A DNA stretch of 64,000 nucleotides from Streptomyces sp. NBC_01498 (lineage in GTDB: Bacteria > Actinomycetota > Actinomycetes > Streptomycetales > Streptomycetaceae): positions 5,220,001 through 5,284,000 of the forward strand of contig NZ_CP109598.1 of NCBI RefSeq assembly GCF_036327775.1. The letters run 5' to 3'. Positions 48,587 through 57,051 of this stretch are shown in pieces (position 1 is the first letter of the stretch; every line of letters starts with the position of its first letter). The notes under the pieces were generated by a model. The model was given only the letters and a program-made list of their open reading frames with translations. It was not told where the DNA came from and made no database searches. The position numbers were made by a program, and so were the translations under genes.

Positions 48587-51315
48587 GCACGACCGGTGGA
48601 GTGAGCACGACCGGGCGCGACGGCGATCCGTCCCGCAACGATCGGTCTCACAATGATCGGTCCCACAATGATCAGTACGCCCACGAGAACCACAACGACA
48701 ACGACGGCGACAACGCCCACGACGACGACCGGTACGACAATGACAGGTACGGGACGATCGAGGCAGAGGAGTACGGACACGTGGTGTGGTCGGGGTCATG
48801 GGTCACCGAACGGCTGGGCGTGGAGCTCACCGGCGGCGACGAGGTGCGCGAGCTGCTGGGCATGGCGCTGCGCCGCAACCCCAGACGCGCCCATCTACTC
48901 GTCTCGAACGTGCTCGGCAAGCACGTCCCGCAGCGGCCCTCGGTCGTGCACGGCGCGGGCGTGACCCTCGGCGCACGCGTACGGGACCTGCTGGGCGACG
49001 CCGTCGGACAGGCGGTGATAGTCGGCTACGCGGAGACCGCGACCGGCCTCGGCCACTCGGTGGCCGACGGTGTGGCGGGAGCCCCGTATCTGCACTCCAC
49101 CCGCCGCCCGGTGCCCGGTGTCCCCACCGCGGGCGGCTTCGAGGAGTCCCACTCGCACGCCACGTCGCATCTGCTGCTCCCCGAGGACCCGGAGCTGCTG
49201 GCCGGTGACGGACCGCTGGTCCTGGTGGACGACGAGTTCTCCACCGGGAACACGGTCCTCAACACGATCCGCGCCCTGCACGCCCGCCGTCCGCGCCGGT
49301 GGTACGTGATCGTCGCCCTGGTCGACATGCGCTCGCCCGCCGACCGGGGGCGGCTCGCCGAGTTCGCCCGGGAGATCGGCGCCCGCGTCGACCTGGTGGC
49401 GACGGCCTCGGGCACGGTCGGCCTCCCCGGGGACGTCCTGGCCCGGGGACAGGCCCTGGTCGCGGAGTACGAGGCGCGGGCCGTCCCGTCGCCCCCGCCC
49501 CCGTACGCCCGGGACACGGGCGGCGACGGGGTCGTACGGGTGCCGCTCGGCTGGCCCGCCGGGCTGCCCGACGGCGGGCGGCACGGCTTCACCCCGGCCC
49601 ACCGCGCCCGCCTGGAGGCCGCCGCCCCCGGCATGGCCGCCGTACTCGCCGAGCACCTCGGCGACGCCCGGCGCGTCCTCGTCCTCGGCTTCGAGGAGCT
49701 GATGTACGCGCCCCTGAGGCTCGCCCTGGAACTGGAACGGACCCTCACCGGCGCCGAGGTGCGCTACTCGACCACCACCCGCTCGCCCGTCCTCGCCGTC
49801 GACGACCCCGGCTACGCGATACGCAGCCGTCTCGTCTTCCCGGCGCACGACACCGCCGCCTTCCCGGCCGTGGAGGGCGCCGAGGGAGGCGGCGGGGACG
49901 GCGCCGGCGACCGGTACGCGTACAACGTCGCCGGTGGCGGCTTCGACGCCGTCGTGCTGATCGTGGACTCCCCGGCGGACTCCCCGGAGCTGCGGGCCCC
50001 CGGCGGTCTGCTCGCCCAGCTCGCCGACCGGGTCCCCCGCGTCCTGCTCGGCGTCGTCCCCTCGTACGTCCCCGCTCCAGTCCCCGCCCCCGGCTCCCTC
50101 TCCGCGCACGCCCCCGACCGGCAGGAACCCGCCATGCTGCCCCCGCCCCTCCGCGGCCCCGCCTTCTCCTCGTACGCCGCGGACGACGTCGGCTGGCTCC
50201 TCCAGGACCTGTCCGACGTCGAACTCGAAGCCCCGACGGAGGAGCGCGAGGAAGCGATACAGAGCGGCGGCGCCCACTACGCGGAGTCGCTGCCCGTCGA
50301 GTACCAGCCCAGCGCCGCCTACCAGGACCTCTTCCGGTCCGCGCTCGCCACCTCCGCCGCCCGGATCGCCCGCGCCGTCGGCAGCGTCACCGAGACCGTG
50401 CTGGCCGAGCACCCGCACCGGTACCCCGACCCCGCCTCACGGGAAGCCGCCGAGGCCCGGCCCGTCCTGGTCTCGCTCGCCCGCGCCGGCACCCCCGTCG
50501 GCGTCCTCATGCGCCGCTGGGCCCGCCACCGGCACGGCCTGGACCTGCCGCACTACGCCCTGTCCATCGTGCGCGGCCGGGGCATCGACACCAACGCCGT
50601 CCGCTGGCTCGCCGCCCACCACCGCCCGGCCGACATCGTCTTCGTCGACGGATGGACCGGCAAGGGCGCCATCACCCGCGAACTGGCCGACGCGCTGCGC
50701 GACTTCCCCGACTTCCACCCCGAGATCGCCGTCCTCGCCGACCCCGGCGGCTGCGTCCGTACCTACGGCACCCGTGAGGACTTCCTCATCCCCTCCGCCT
50801 GCCTCAACTCGACGGTCTCCGGCCTCATCTCGCGCACGGTGCTGCGCGCCGACCTCGTCGGCCCTGACGACTTCCACGGGGCCAAGTACTACCGCGAACT
50901 CGCCGGCGCCGATGTGTCCGGCTACTTCCTGGACACCGTCACCGCCCGGTTCGACGAGGTCAGGGACGCGGTGGACAGCGAGGTGAAGGAACTCCTCGCC
51001 GCCGACCGCGCACCCACCTGGGAGGGCTGGGCCGCCGTCGAACGGATCAGCGAGGAGTACGGCATCCACGACGTCAACCTCGTCAAGCCCGGCGTCGGCG
51101 AGACCACCCGCGTCCTGCTGCGCCGCGTCCCCTGGAAGATCCTCGCCCAGCGGGGCGCGGGCGCCGACCTCGACCACGTACGGCTGCTCGCCGAGCAGCG
51201 CGGCGTCCCGGTCGAGGAGGTCGACGGCCTGCCCTACACCTGCGTCGGGCTGATCCACCCCCGCTACACCCGGGGCGCCACGGGCGCCGACGGTACGGCG
51301 GTGACCAGCGCGTGA
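48583..51315 (+). CDS. Ter-associated double phosphoribosyltransferase-TRSP protein
   Basis: 910 residues, GTG overlapping the upstream stop (GTGA). After an Asn/Asp/His-rich extension (about 15-60) comes a PRTase domain (PRTase_2 type) with PRPP-binding loop LVLVDDEFSTGNTVLNTIR near 212-230. A TRSP domain, named from its TRSP motif, follows (EVRYSTTTRSPVLAVDDPGY near 388-407). The C-terminal half, from about 560, is a second PRTase-like domain (PRTase_1; such proteins are often labelled StiP), with VSLARAGTPVGVLMRRW, IVFVDGWTGKGAITREL and CLNSTVSGLISRTVLRADL. A nucleotide-like product is predicted. A later GTG at 48781 with AGAGGAG is an alternative start, but codons before it keep strong third-position GC. 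Confidence 0.88.
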   Translation: MSTTGGVSTTGRDGDPSRNDRSHNDRSHNDQYAHENHNDNDGDNAHDDDRYDNDRYGTIEAEEYGHVVWSGSWVTERLGVELTGGDEVRELLGMALRRNPRRAHLLVSNVLGKHVPQRPSVVHGAGVTLGARVRDLLGDAVGQAVIVGYAETATGLGHSVADGVAGAPYLHSTRRPVPGVPTAGGFEESHSHATSHLLLPEDPELLAGDGPLVLVDDEFSTGNTVLNTIRALHARRPRRWYVIVALVDMRSPADRGRLAEFAREIGARVDLVATASGTVGLPGDVLARGQALVAEYEARAVPSPPPPYARDTGGDGVVRVPLGWPAGLPDGGRHGFTPAHRARLEAAAPGMAAVLAEHLGDARRVLVLGFEELMYAPLRLALELERTLTGAEVRYSTTTRSPVLAVDDPGYAIRSRLVFPAHDTAAFPAVEGAEGGGGDGAGDRYAYNVAGGGFDAVVLIVDSPADSPELRAPGGLLAQLADRVPRVLLGVVPSYVPAPVPAPGSLSAHAPDRQEPAMLPPPLRGPAFSSYAADDVGWLLQDLSDVELEAPTEEREEAIQSGGAHYAESLPVEYQPSAAYQDLFRSALATSAARIARAVGSVTETVLAEHPHRYPDPASREAAEARPVLVSLARAGTPVGVLMRRWARHRHGLDLPHYALSIVRGRGIDTNAVRWLAAHHRPADIVFVDGWTGKGAITRELADALRDFPDFHPEIAVLADPGGCVRTYGTREDFLIPSACLNSTVSGLISRTVLRADLVGPDDFHGAKYYRELAGADVSGYFLDTVTARFDEVRDAVDSEVKELLAADRAPTWEGWAAVERISEEYGIHDVNLVKPGVGETTRVLLRRVPWKILAQRGAGADLDHVRLLAEQRGVPVEEVDGLPYTCVGLIHPRYTRGATGADGTAVTSA

Positions 51316-52286
51316 ACTCGCCTGCTCCGAAAGGCTTTTCCGAGAACGTGCCTGCCCCGCACGACCCTCCCGGCAACGGGACTCCCCGCGACGCGCCCGT
51401 CCCCCCGGGGACCAACGCGCAGGTCCCCGCCCGGTCCGACGCGCCCGTGCCCGTGCCCGCCCGGACGCTCGTCGCCAGCGACCTCGACCGCACCCTCATC
51501 TACTCGGCCGCCGCCCTCCACCTCACCATGCCCGACGCCGAGGCCCCCCGGCTCCTGTGCGTCGAGGTCTACGGGCACAAGCCCCTGTCGTACATGACCG
51601 AGACCGCCGCCGGGCTGCTGCGCGACCTCGCCGGCAGCGCGCTGTTCGTCCCCGCCACGACCCGCACCCGGGAGCAGTACCTCCGTGTCCGGCTGCCGGT
51701 CCCCGCCCCCCGGTTCGCGATCTGCGCCAACGGCGGCCATCTGCTGGTCGACGGCGAGTCCGACCCCGCGTGGCAGGCCGAGGTGCGGAACCGTCTCGAC
51801 GAGGGCTGCGCCCCGCTCGGGGAGGTCCGGGAACACCTGATCGCCTCGGCCGACCCCGCCTGGCTGCTCAAGGAACGCGTCGCCGAGGACCTGTTCGCGT
51901 ATCTCGTCGTCGACCGCGCGCTGCTGCCCGGGGGATGGGTGGGGGAACTCGCCGCATGGGCCGGCGAGCGCGGCTGGGCGGTCTCCCTCCAGGGCCGGAA
52001 GCTCTACGCCGTACCCCGGCCGCTCACCAAGAGCGCCGCCATGCGGGAGGTCGCCCGGCGGACCGGCACCGAACTGACCCTGGCGGCCGGGGACTCACTT
52101 CTCGACGCCGATCTGCTGCTGGCCGCCGACCGGGGCTGGCAGCCCGGTCACGGCGAGCTGGCCGACTCCGGCTGGCGCGCCTCGCACGTGGAGACCCTGG
52201 CCGAGACGGGGGTGGCCGCCGGGGAGGAGATCCTGCGGCGGCTCAACCGCGCTGTTTCTCCTTGCGGTTCTCCTTGCGGGACCTGA
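51312..52286 (+). CDS. HAD-superfamily phosphatase of the Ter-associated operon
   Basis: 324 residues, GTG overlapping the PRTase stop (GTGA). A 50-residue Pro-rich tail precedes HAD motif I ASDLDRTLIYS near 54-64, later a Lys (LTKSAAMREV) and motif IV ELTLAAGDSLLDADLLLAA. The Cof-like cap and ATTRTREQYLRVRLP suggest a sugar- or nucleotide-phosphate phosphatase. Third gene of the CitE-PRTase-HAD operon. Its last 44 bp overlap the 3' end of the convergent dedA gene; the resulting C-terminal RAVSPCGSPCGT is not family-like. Confidence 0.87.
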   Translation: MNSPAPKGFSENVPAPHDPPGNGTPRDAPVPPGTNAQVPARSDAPVPVPARTLVASDLDRTLIYSAAALHLTMPDAEAPRLLCVEVYGHKPLSYMTETAAGLLRDLAGSALFVPATTRTREQYLRVRLPVPAPRFAICANGGHLLVDGESDPAWQAEVRNRLDEGCAPLGEVREHLIASADPAWLLKERVAEDLFAYLVVDRALLPGGWVGELAAWAGERGWAVSLQGRKLYAVPRPLTKSAAMREVARRTGTELTLAAGDSLLDADLLLAADRGWQPGHGELADSGWRASHVETLAETGVAAGEEILRRLNRAVSPCGSPCGT

Positions 52287-52890
52287 CCACCCGCCTGACC
52301 ACGAAGGCCACGAGCGCGAGCGCCACGACACCCAGGATGATCTTGGAGTACGTGGAGACATAGCCGCTGACCTTGGTCCAGTTCTCGCCGAGCAGGTAAC
52401 CGGCCATGATGAAAGCCGTGTTCCAGATGGCGCTGCCGAGCGTGGTCAGACCGAGGAAGACGGGCAGCGGCATTCGCTCGACGCCCGCCGGCACGGAGAT
52501 CAGACTGCGGAAGACGGGGACCATCCGCCCGAAGAAGACGGCCTTCGTGCCGTGCCGGGCGAACCAGTCCTCGCTCTTCTCTATGTCACTGGCCTTCACC
52601 AGCGGCACCTTGGACGCGAGGGCGATGGTCCGTTCGCGGCCGAGCCAGGCACCCAGCCCGTACAGCGCGAGCGCGCCCACGACCGAGCCCGCGGTCGTCC
52701 ACAGAACGGCGGCGAGCAGACCCATCTTTCCGGCGCCCGCCGCGAAGCCCGCCAGCGGCAGGATCACCTCGCTGGGCAGGGGAGGGAACAGATTCTCCAG
52801 GGCGATGGCCAGGCCGGCGCCCGGTGCTCCGAGCGTGTCCATCAAGCTGGTGACCCACTGCTGGACGCTGCCTGCGATCATGACTCCCAC
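52243..52890 (-). CDS. DedA family membrane protein
   Basis: 215 residues. DedA/SNARE-associated fold: ENLFPPLPSEVILPLAGFAA, then FGRMVPVFRSLISVPAGVERMPLPVFLGLTTLGSAIWN, with the conserved Glu, Arg and Pro residues of the family. DedA proteins recycle undecaprenyl-phosphate or other lipids and are linked to membrane potential homeostasis. The C-terminus is very basic (RRVVRSRKENRKEKQRG). Starts: GTG 52890 or ATG 52881, neither with a perfect ribosome site. It overlaps the HAD gene tail to tail by 44 bp. Confidence 0.9.
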   Translation of the reverse strand: MGVMIAGSVQQWVTSLMDTLGAPGAGLAIALENLFPPLPSEVILPLAGFAAGAGKMGLLAAVLWTTAGSVVGALALYGLGAWLGRERTIALASKVPLVKASDIEKSEDWFARHGTKAVFFGRMVPVFRSLISVPAGVERMPLPVFLGLTTLGSAIWNTAFIMAGYLLGENWTKVSGYVSTYSKIILGVVALALVAFVVRRVVRSRKENRKEKQRG

Positions 52891-53047
52891 GGTGTGTGCC
52901 TGCTCGGACGGTGTCCTGGGACGGACCCCACGGATTATTGAGGGTGCCCGCAGTCCGGGGACGCATGCCTGGTGGGAGTGTCGGCCGCGTCACCGGAGGC
53001 GGTCGTCGCACCGCCGGACACGCGGTCGTCGCACCGCCGGACGCGGG

Positions 53048-53266
53048 CTACGAGCAGCAGCCCCCGCCGCAGCAGCCGCCCCCGCCACCGGCCGGTGCCG
53101 GGGCGGGGGAGCCCTTGGCCGAGCCGCCCACGGCGACGGTGGAGAGCAGTTTCACGGTGTCCTGGTGGCCGGCGGGGCACGTGGCGGCCGCCGACGACTC
53201 GGCCATGGGACGGCTGAGTTCGAAGGTGGTGTCGCAGGGACGGCAGCGGTACTCGTAACGAGGCAT
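53048..53266 (-). CDS. FmdB-type zinc ribbon protein with Cys-rich tail
   Basis: 72 residues. MPRYEYRCRPCDTTFELSRPM is the start of the FmdB/CxxC_CxxC_SSSS regulatory zinc ribbon; the second pair reads TCPAGH rather than CPxCG, so the last ligand is likely His. The C-terminal tail is Gly/Cys-rich, with GGGGGCCGGGCC, and may bind metal. Small regulators of this type are linked to amide metabolism in some bacteria; here the role is unknown. The gene lies 10 bp from the DUF4383 gene, same strand. Confidence 0.8.
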   Translation of the reverse strand: MPRYEYRCRPCDTTFELSRPMAESSAAATCPAGHQDTVKLLSTVAVGGSAKGSPAPAPAGGGGGCCGGGCCS

Positions 53267-53275
53267 GGAGCCAGA

Positions 53276-53899
53276 TTATCCGGCGCTCCTGCGCGGGCCC
53301 TGCCGGTTGTGGGAGGTCACGGCACGGTGGGCGTGGACCGCGCGCCGCCCGGCCGCTTCCCGGCCGCGCCGCTCGTCCTCCACCAGCTTCGGATGGCGGG
53401 CCCGCCAGTACGGATTGTCGTGCGGCAGGCCGCCGCTGACTCTCCCGTACATGCCGAAGAACATCAGCATCACGCCCACCACGAAACTGAACAGCACGTT
53501 CGGGATGCGGAAGGCCAGCGGGTTGAACGGGCCCGAGATCAACGCGAGATTGACGAACCCGCTCAGGATGAAGAGCAGCCCGAGCACCATGTTCAGCGTC
53601 GACGCCAGATTCCCGCCGATCAGCATGCCGACGAAGAGCAGGGCGCCGACGCAGATGGACAGGATGCTCAGCGCGCCGTTGGAGTTCAGCCCGGCGATGC
53701 TGTGCTTCCCGGTGTCGAAGACACCGATCTGGTCGATCAGCCCGAGGATGCCGAAGGCGACCAGCACCAGACCGGTCAGCCCGGCGCCGACGCGGTACAC
53801 CCGGCTCAGACTGTGGTCGACGGGCAGATGTTCGTCGAGCCGGACGCCCCGTCCCCGGCGCGGCGTGGGCCGGGTGCGGCGTGTGCCCTGACCGGACAT
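53276..53899 (-). CDS. DUF4383 membrane protein
   Basis: 207 residues from ATG 53899. Four membrane helices: VYRVGAGLTGLVLVAFGILGLI, ILSICVGALLFVGMLIGG, TLNMVLGLLFILSGFVNLAL, VLFSFVVGVMLMFFGMYG, with the DUF4383 segment PFNPLAFRIPNVLFS. N- and C-termini are cytosolic and basic. Function unknown. AAGGGGG lies before the start; longer in-frame starts would run into a repeated intergenic segment. Confidence 0.82.
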   Translation of the reverse strand: MSGQGTRRTRPTPRRGRGVRLDEHLPVDHSLSRVYRVGAGLTGLVLVAFGILGLIDQIGVFDTGKHSIAGLNSNGALSILSICVGALLFVGMLIGGNLASTLNMVLGLLFILSGFVNLALISGPFNPLAFRIPNVLFSFVVGVMLMFFGMYGRVSGGLPHDNPYWRARHPKLVEDERRGREAAGRRAVHAHRAVTSHNRQGPRRSAG

Positions 53900-54164
53900 G
53901 GAAGGCCCCCTTCGGCGGTGGGTCCCGCTGATCCGCGTACGTCCCTCGTACCCGGACACGTACATCCGCGCGGACGGCGTACGCCGCTGTGGACGCGTAC
54001 GTCCGGGCCGGCGCGTACGTCCGCACGGACACGCGCACATCGGCGTGGATCCGACGTCTGCGCGGATCCGACCTGCGTGGATCCGATGTCCGCGTGGACA
54101 CGTACGTCAAGGATCGGCCCGGTACGACAACGGGACAACTCGGGCGTGCCCGGGAGCTCCGGTG
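53900..54164. repeat. intergenic repeats: GTACGTCC and GGATCCGA
   Basis: GCGTACGTCC recurs around 53935-54020 and GGATCCGA occurs three times at 54047-54054, 54064-54071 and 54079-54086. No gene is supported in this 265-bp gap between two minus-strand genes; it includes the promoter of the DUF4383 gene. Confidence 0.6.
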
Positions 54165-55529
54165 TCAGGCTCCGGCGCCCAGCTCGTCGCGGATGTTCCC
54201 GACGACACGGGCGGCCGTGGCACGCACCGCCTCCGTCTCCACCAGGAAGTGCCACCAGTCGGGATGCCGGCCCTCCAGCCCGGCCACGGCCCGGTCCAGC
54301 CGCGCCACGGCGTCGTCCAGCGGGCGCGCGTGCCGGGGATCCGGAGTGTTGCGCCCCGCCATCGCCAGCCGCTGGGCGTCCCGCAGGGCGAACCGCGTCC
54401 GGTCGATCTCCTGCTGCGGGTCCTTCGACACGGCGTTGAGCCGGCGCAGCCGGTCACCGGCTGCCGAGACGGCCTCGTCGGTGGAGTTCAGCAGCGCCCG
54501 GACCGTGCTGAGCAGGGCCGTCGCGTCCGGCCAGCGCTGCTCCTCGCGCGCCGTGGCCGCCTCCTTCAGCTTCGCCTCCGCCTGGTGCACGGCGGCCACC
54601 GCCTGCTCGGGCACGGGCTGGAGATCCTGCCAGCAGGCGGCGCTGAAACGGCGCCTCAGCTCGCTCAGGACCGGCTCGACCGACCCGGCGCGAGTGGTCA
54701 GCGCCTCGGCGCGGGTACGCAGGGTCACCAGCCGCCGGTCGATCTCCGCCGCGCGCTCGGGCAGCCGCTCGGCCTCGGCCCGTACGGCCTCGGCGTCCCG
54801 CAGCACCCGGTCGGCCCGCTGAAGGGTCTCGGCGACGCCGTGCCGGCCCGCGCCCTGGTTGAGCTTGGTCAGTTCCGGACCGAGCGTGGCGAGCCGCGCC
54901 GCGAGGTCGTCGGCCCGCAGCCCGGAGGCGCGTACGGCGTCCAGCGCGTTGCTCGCGGCGAGCAGGGTCTGCCGGGCCCGCTCCACGGCGGGCGCCAGCC
55001 GGGCGAGCTGGGTCTCCGCCTTGTCGAGCAGCGGCCCGAGACCGCGCTCGAAACGGTCGAGCTCGCCCTTGACCCGGACCAGCTCGTCCTTGGCCCTGGT
55101 CAGTTCCGTACGGGCGGTGGAGGCGGCGGAGGCCTCCAGATCGTCCCTGTCGAGGTCGTGCGCGTCGACCGCGCTGATGTACCCGCCGCTGGCCTCGTCG
55201 ATGCGCCGGCCCAGCGCGGCGAACTCCTCGGCGATCCGCCGCGCCCCCGGCGAGCTGTCCACGGCGGTGATCGTCTCTATCGAGATGCGCAGATCACGCT
55301 GGGCGGTGTCCAGCTCGTAGAAGGCGGCGGCGGCGGCGTCCTTGGCGGCCTGCGCGTCGGCCCGCTGGCTCTCGCCGCGCCCGCCGAACCAGCGGCGCGT
55401 GCCCCCGCCCGCGAAGGTCCCGGACAGGGTGGCGGCGAGCAGTGGCAGCGGCAGCAGGACCAGAGTGAGGACATCACGGACGCCACCCGCCCCGACTCGT
55501 GCGTGCGGTCGCGCGTGTGTCGCCGTCAC
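54165..55529 (-). CDS. membrane-anchored coiled-coil protein, unknown function
   Basis: 454 residues. One N-terminal membrane helix (VRDVLTLVLLPLPLLAATLSGTFAGG), then about 380 residues of helical, Ala/Glu/Arg/Leu-rich heptad-like sequence (coiled coil), such as TRAKDELVRVKGELDRFERGLGPLLDKAE. The C-terminal 90 residues contain two Trp near HPDWWHFLVETEAV. A signal-anchored scaffold is likely. GTG 55529 has only a short-spaced AGAGGG. Function unknown, found in other Streptomyces as a conserved hypothetical. Confidence 0.7.
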   Translation of the reverse strand: MTATHARPHARVGAGGVRDVLTLVLLPLPLLAATLSGTFAGGGTRRWFGGRGESQRADAQAAKDAAAAAFYELDTAQRDLRISIETITAVDSSPGARRIAEEFAALGRRIDEASGGYISAVDAHDLDRDDLEASAASTARTELTRAKDELVRVKGELDRFERGLGPLLDKAETQLARLAPAVERARQTLLAASNALDAVRASGLRADDLAARLATLGPELTKLNQGAGRHGVAETLQRADRVLRDAEAVRAEAERLPERAAEIDRRLVTLRTRAEALTTRAGSVEPVLSELRRRFSAACWQDLQPVPEQAVAAVHQAEAKLKEAATAREEQRWPDATALLSTVRALLNSTDEAVSAAGDRLRRLNAVSKDPQQEIDRTRFALRDAQRLAMAGRNTPDPRHARPLDDAVARLDRAVAGLEGRHPDWWHFLVETEAVRATAARVVGNIRDELGAGA

Positions 55530-55602
55530 ATCCCTCTCCCGTGCCGATTACGCCCCTGCCCGGTTCATTCTCCCACCTGGTAGGGACGAACACACGGGCC
55601 GG

Positions 55603-56409
55603 TTAGTTCGCGCTTCGGACGGTGACTTTCCCGTTGTCGCTGTGGGCCTTCACCACATGGGCGCTGTTCTCGCCGGTGGGAACGGACACGTCGACGCTCC
55701 CGTTGCCGCTCCGGGCGTCCACCCGGTAGACGGTGTCGGACTTCGGCAGGTCGACGGTGACGGACCCGTTGTCACTGGACGTGTCCACCCGGTCCGGTAC
55801 GGCGGTCAGACCCAGCCTGACCGAACCGTTGTCCGACCTGGCCCGCACCGACACGGACGAGACGCCCTCCGTCGTCACCCTGCCGTTGTCGCTGGAGAGG
55901 TCGAGCCTGCCGCTGGAGTCGCGCACCTCGACGGAGCCGTTGTCGGAGCGCAGCGCGAGGGCGGTGTCGAAGCCGTCGGCGCGCAGGCTGCCGTTGTCGT
56001 TCCGCACCGTCACGGCCGTCCCGCGCGGCACCTTGACGCTGTGCCGCGACTCGCAGTCGTTCACCAGCGCGGCGCAGGTGACCTTCAGCGTCAGGGTGTT
56101 CCCGTCCAGCTTCCAGACGGGATCGGGGCCGGAGCCGAGGAACACCCAGCCGTCGACCTGCCGGGTCACCTCGATCTCCGTCACATCGGCGGGCACCAGG
56201 TCGATCGAGGAGTTCCCCGACGCGATGGTCAGGGCCTTCCCGGCGAAGGCGAACGACCGCTTCTCGACGGGCGCCCCGTCGACGTCGGTGCTCCCGCACC
56301 CACCGACGGCGACGACGGCGAGCACGGCACCCCCGGCGGCGACGAACGTCCGGACACGGCTGCTGCGAGGGCCGCGGCGACGGTCGGGTGAGCAAAGGCG
56401 GGTGTCCAC
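55603..56409 (-). CDS. DUF4097-type lipoprotein with DNGSV beta repeats
   Basis: 268 residues from GTG 56409 (GGGGGA upstream). Lipobox AVVAVGGC follows a hydrophobic start, so it is anchored outside the membrane. The mature protein is a beta-solenoid-like repeat: the motif DNGSV or SDNGxV recurs about seven times at intervals of roughly 20 residues (RNDNGSLRADG, RSDNGSVEVRD, SSDNGRVTTEG, ARSDNGSVRLG, SSDNGSVTVD, RSGNGSVDVS, HSDNGKVTV). Such DUF4097 repeats form adhesin-like stacked beta strands. Function unknown. Two Cys could form a disulfide near residue 110. Confidence 0.82.
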   Translation of the reverse strand: MDTRLCSPDRRRGPRSSRVRTFVAAGGAVLAVVAVGGCGSTDVDGAPVEKRSFAFAGKALTIASGNSSIDLVPADVTEIEVTRQVDGWVFLGSGPDPVWKLDGNTLTLKVTCAALVNDCESRHSVKVPRGTAVTVRNDNGSLRADGFDTALALRSDNGSVEVRDSSGRLDLSSDNGRVTTEGVSSVSVRARSDNGSVRLGLTAVPDRVDTSSDNGSVTVDLPKSDTVYRVDARSGNGSVDVSVPTGENSAHVVKAHSDNGKVTVRSAN

Positions 56410-56553
56410 GGTGATCGTTCCCCCAAGGTGGTCCTGCGGATGTGCCCCCACCGTACGAATCCCGGCACCCCCGCACGATCCGGTCGGCCACCGTCTCGGT
56501 GGTGGGGGTATCCCCCCGCCGCCGACCGCCCGGGTCCCGGCCCGAGAAGCCGT

Positions 56554-56584
56554 TTGCGGCCGGGCCGTGTGCGCCATGTAACCT
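56554..56584 (+). promoter_or_regulatory. candidate promoter of the tRNA gene
   Basis: TTGCGG at 56554-56559 and TAACCT at 56579-56584 with 19-bp spacing, 14 bp before the tRNA 5' end. Confidence 0.4.
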
Positions 56585-56598
56585 GTTGCCTCGTCCAC

Positions 56599-56673
56599 GG
56601 GTGCGTAGCTCAGGGGTAGAGCGCTGCTCTTACAAAGCAGATGTCGGCGGTTCGAAACCGTCCGCGCCCACCA
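56599..56673 (+). tRNA. tRNA-Val (anticodon UAC), CCA encoded
   Basis: Acceptor stem GGGTGCG/CGCGCCC pairs (one G-U); D-arm GCTC/GAGC; anticodon arm CTGCT-CTTACAA-AGCAG with anticodon TAC; T-arm with GGTTCGAAACC; discriminator A followed by encoded CCA at 56671-56673. UAC reads Val codons GUA and GUG. Confidence 0.95.
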
Positions 56674-56678
56674 CTCCG

Positions 56679-56711
56679 AAGGCCCCCGACCGCCCAGCGG
56701 TCGGGGGCCTT
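56679..56711. terminator. 15-bp perfect hairpin terminator after the tRNA
   Basis: Arms 56679-56693 and 56697-56711 pair perfectly around a 3-nt loop. Confidence 0.88.
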
Positions 56712-56810
56712 CGCGCTGCCCCGTGCCCCTCCGTCGCCGGGCGTGGCCTCCGGCCGTCGATACAGCCCGGTACATGCCGGTCCCGGCCCGTGATCGGTCA
56801 CACTGGAGGT

Positions 56811-57032
56811 ATGTGCCGCAGCATCAAGACCCTCCGTCCGCCCGTCATCCCCGAAGAGGCCACCGAGGAGGAGATACGGGCCGCCGCCCTTCAGTACGTG
56901 CGCAAGGTCTCCGGCTTCCGCGCGCCCGCCGCCCACAACCGTGAGGCGTTCGACCGGGCCGTGGAGGAGATCGCCGCCTCGACGGCGCGGCTGCTCGACA
57001 GCCTCGAAGTGCGGGGCGCGGCCCGCACCTGA
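56811..57032 (+). CDS. DUF2277 family protein
   Basis: 73 residues from ATG 56811. MCRSIKTLRPPVIPEEATEEEIRAAALQYVRKVSGFRAPA is the full DUF2277 pattern; the invariant N-terminal MCR...KTLR suggests a functional Cys. Helical C-terminus. Function unknown. CACACT ends 6 nt before the ATG and GGAGGT touches it, so the mRNA is probably leaderless. The longer in-frame ORF overlaps the tRNA and is rejected. Confidence 0.9.
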   Translation: MCRSIKTLRPPVIPEEATEEEIRAAALQYVRKVSGFRAPAAHNREAFDRAVEEIAASTARLLDSLEVRGAART

Positions 57033-57051
57033 CCGCGCGGACCGGGCCGGG

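Noticed and set aside
56442..56810. Longer start for the DUF2277 gene
   Set aside because: It would run through the tRNA-Val gene and its terminator; the DUF2277 family starts MCRSIKTLRP at 56811.
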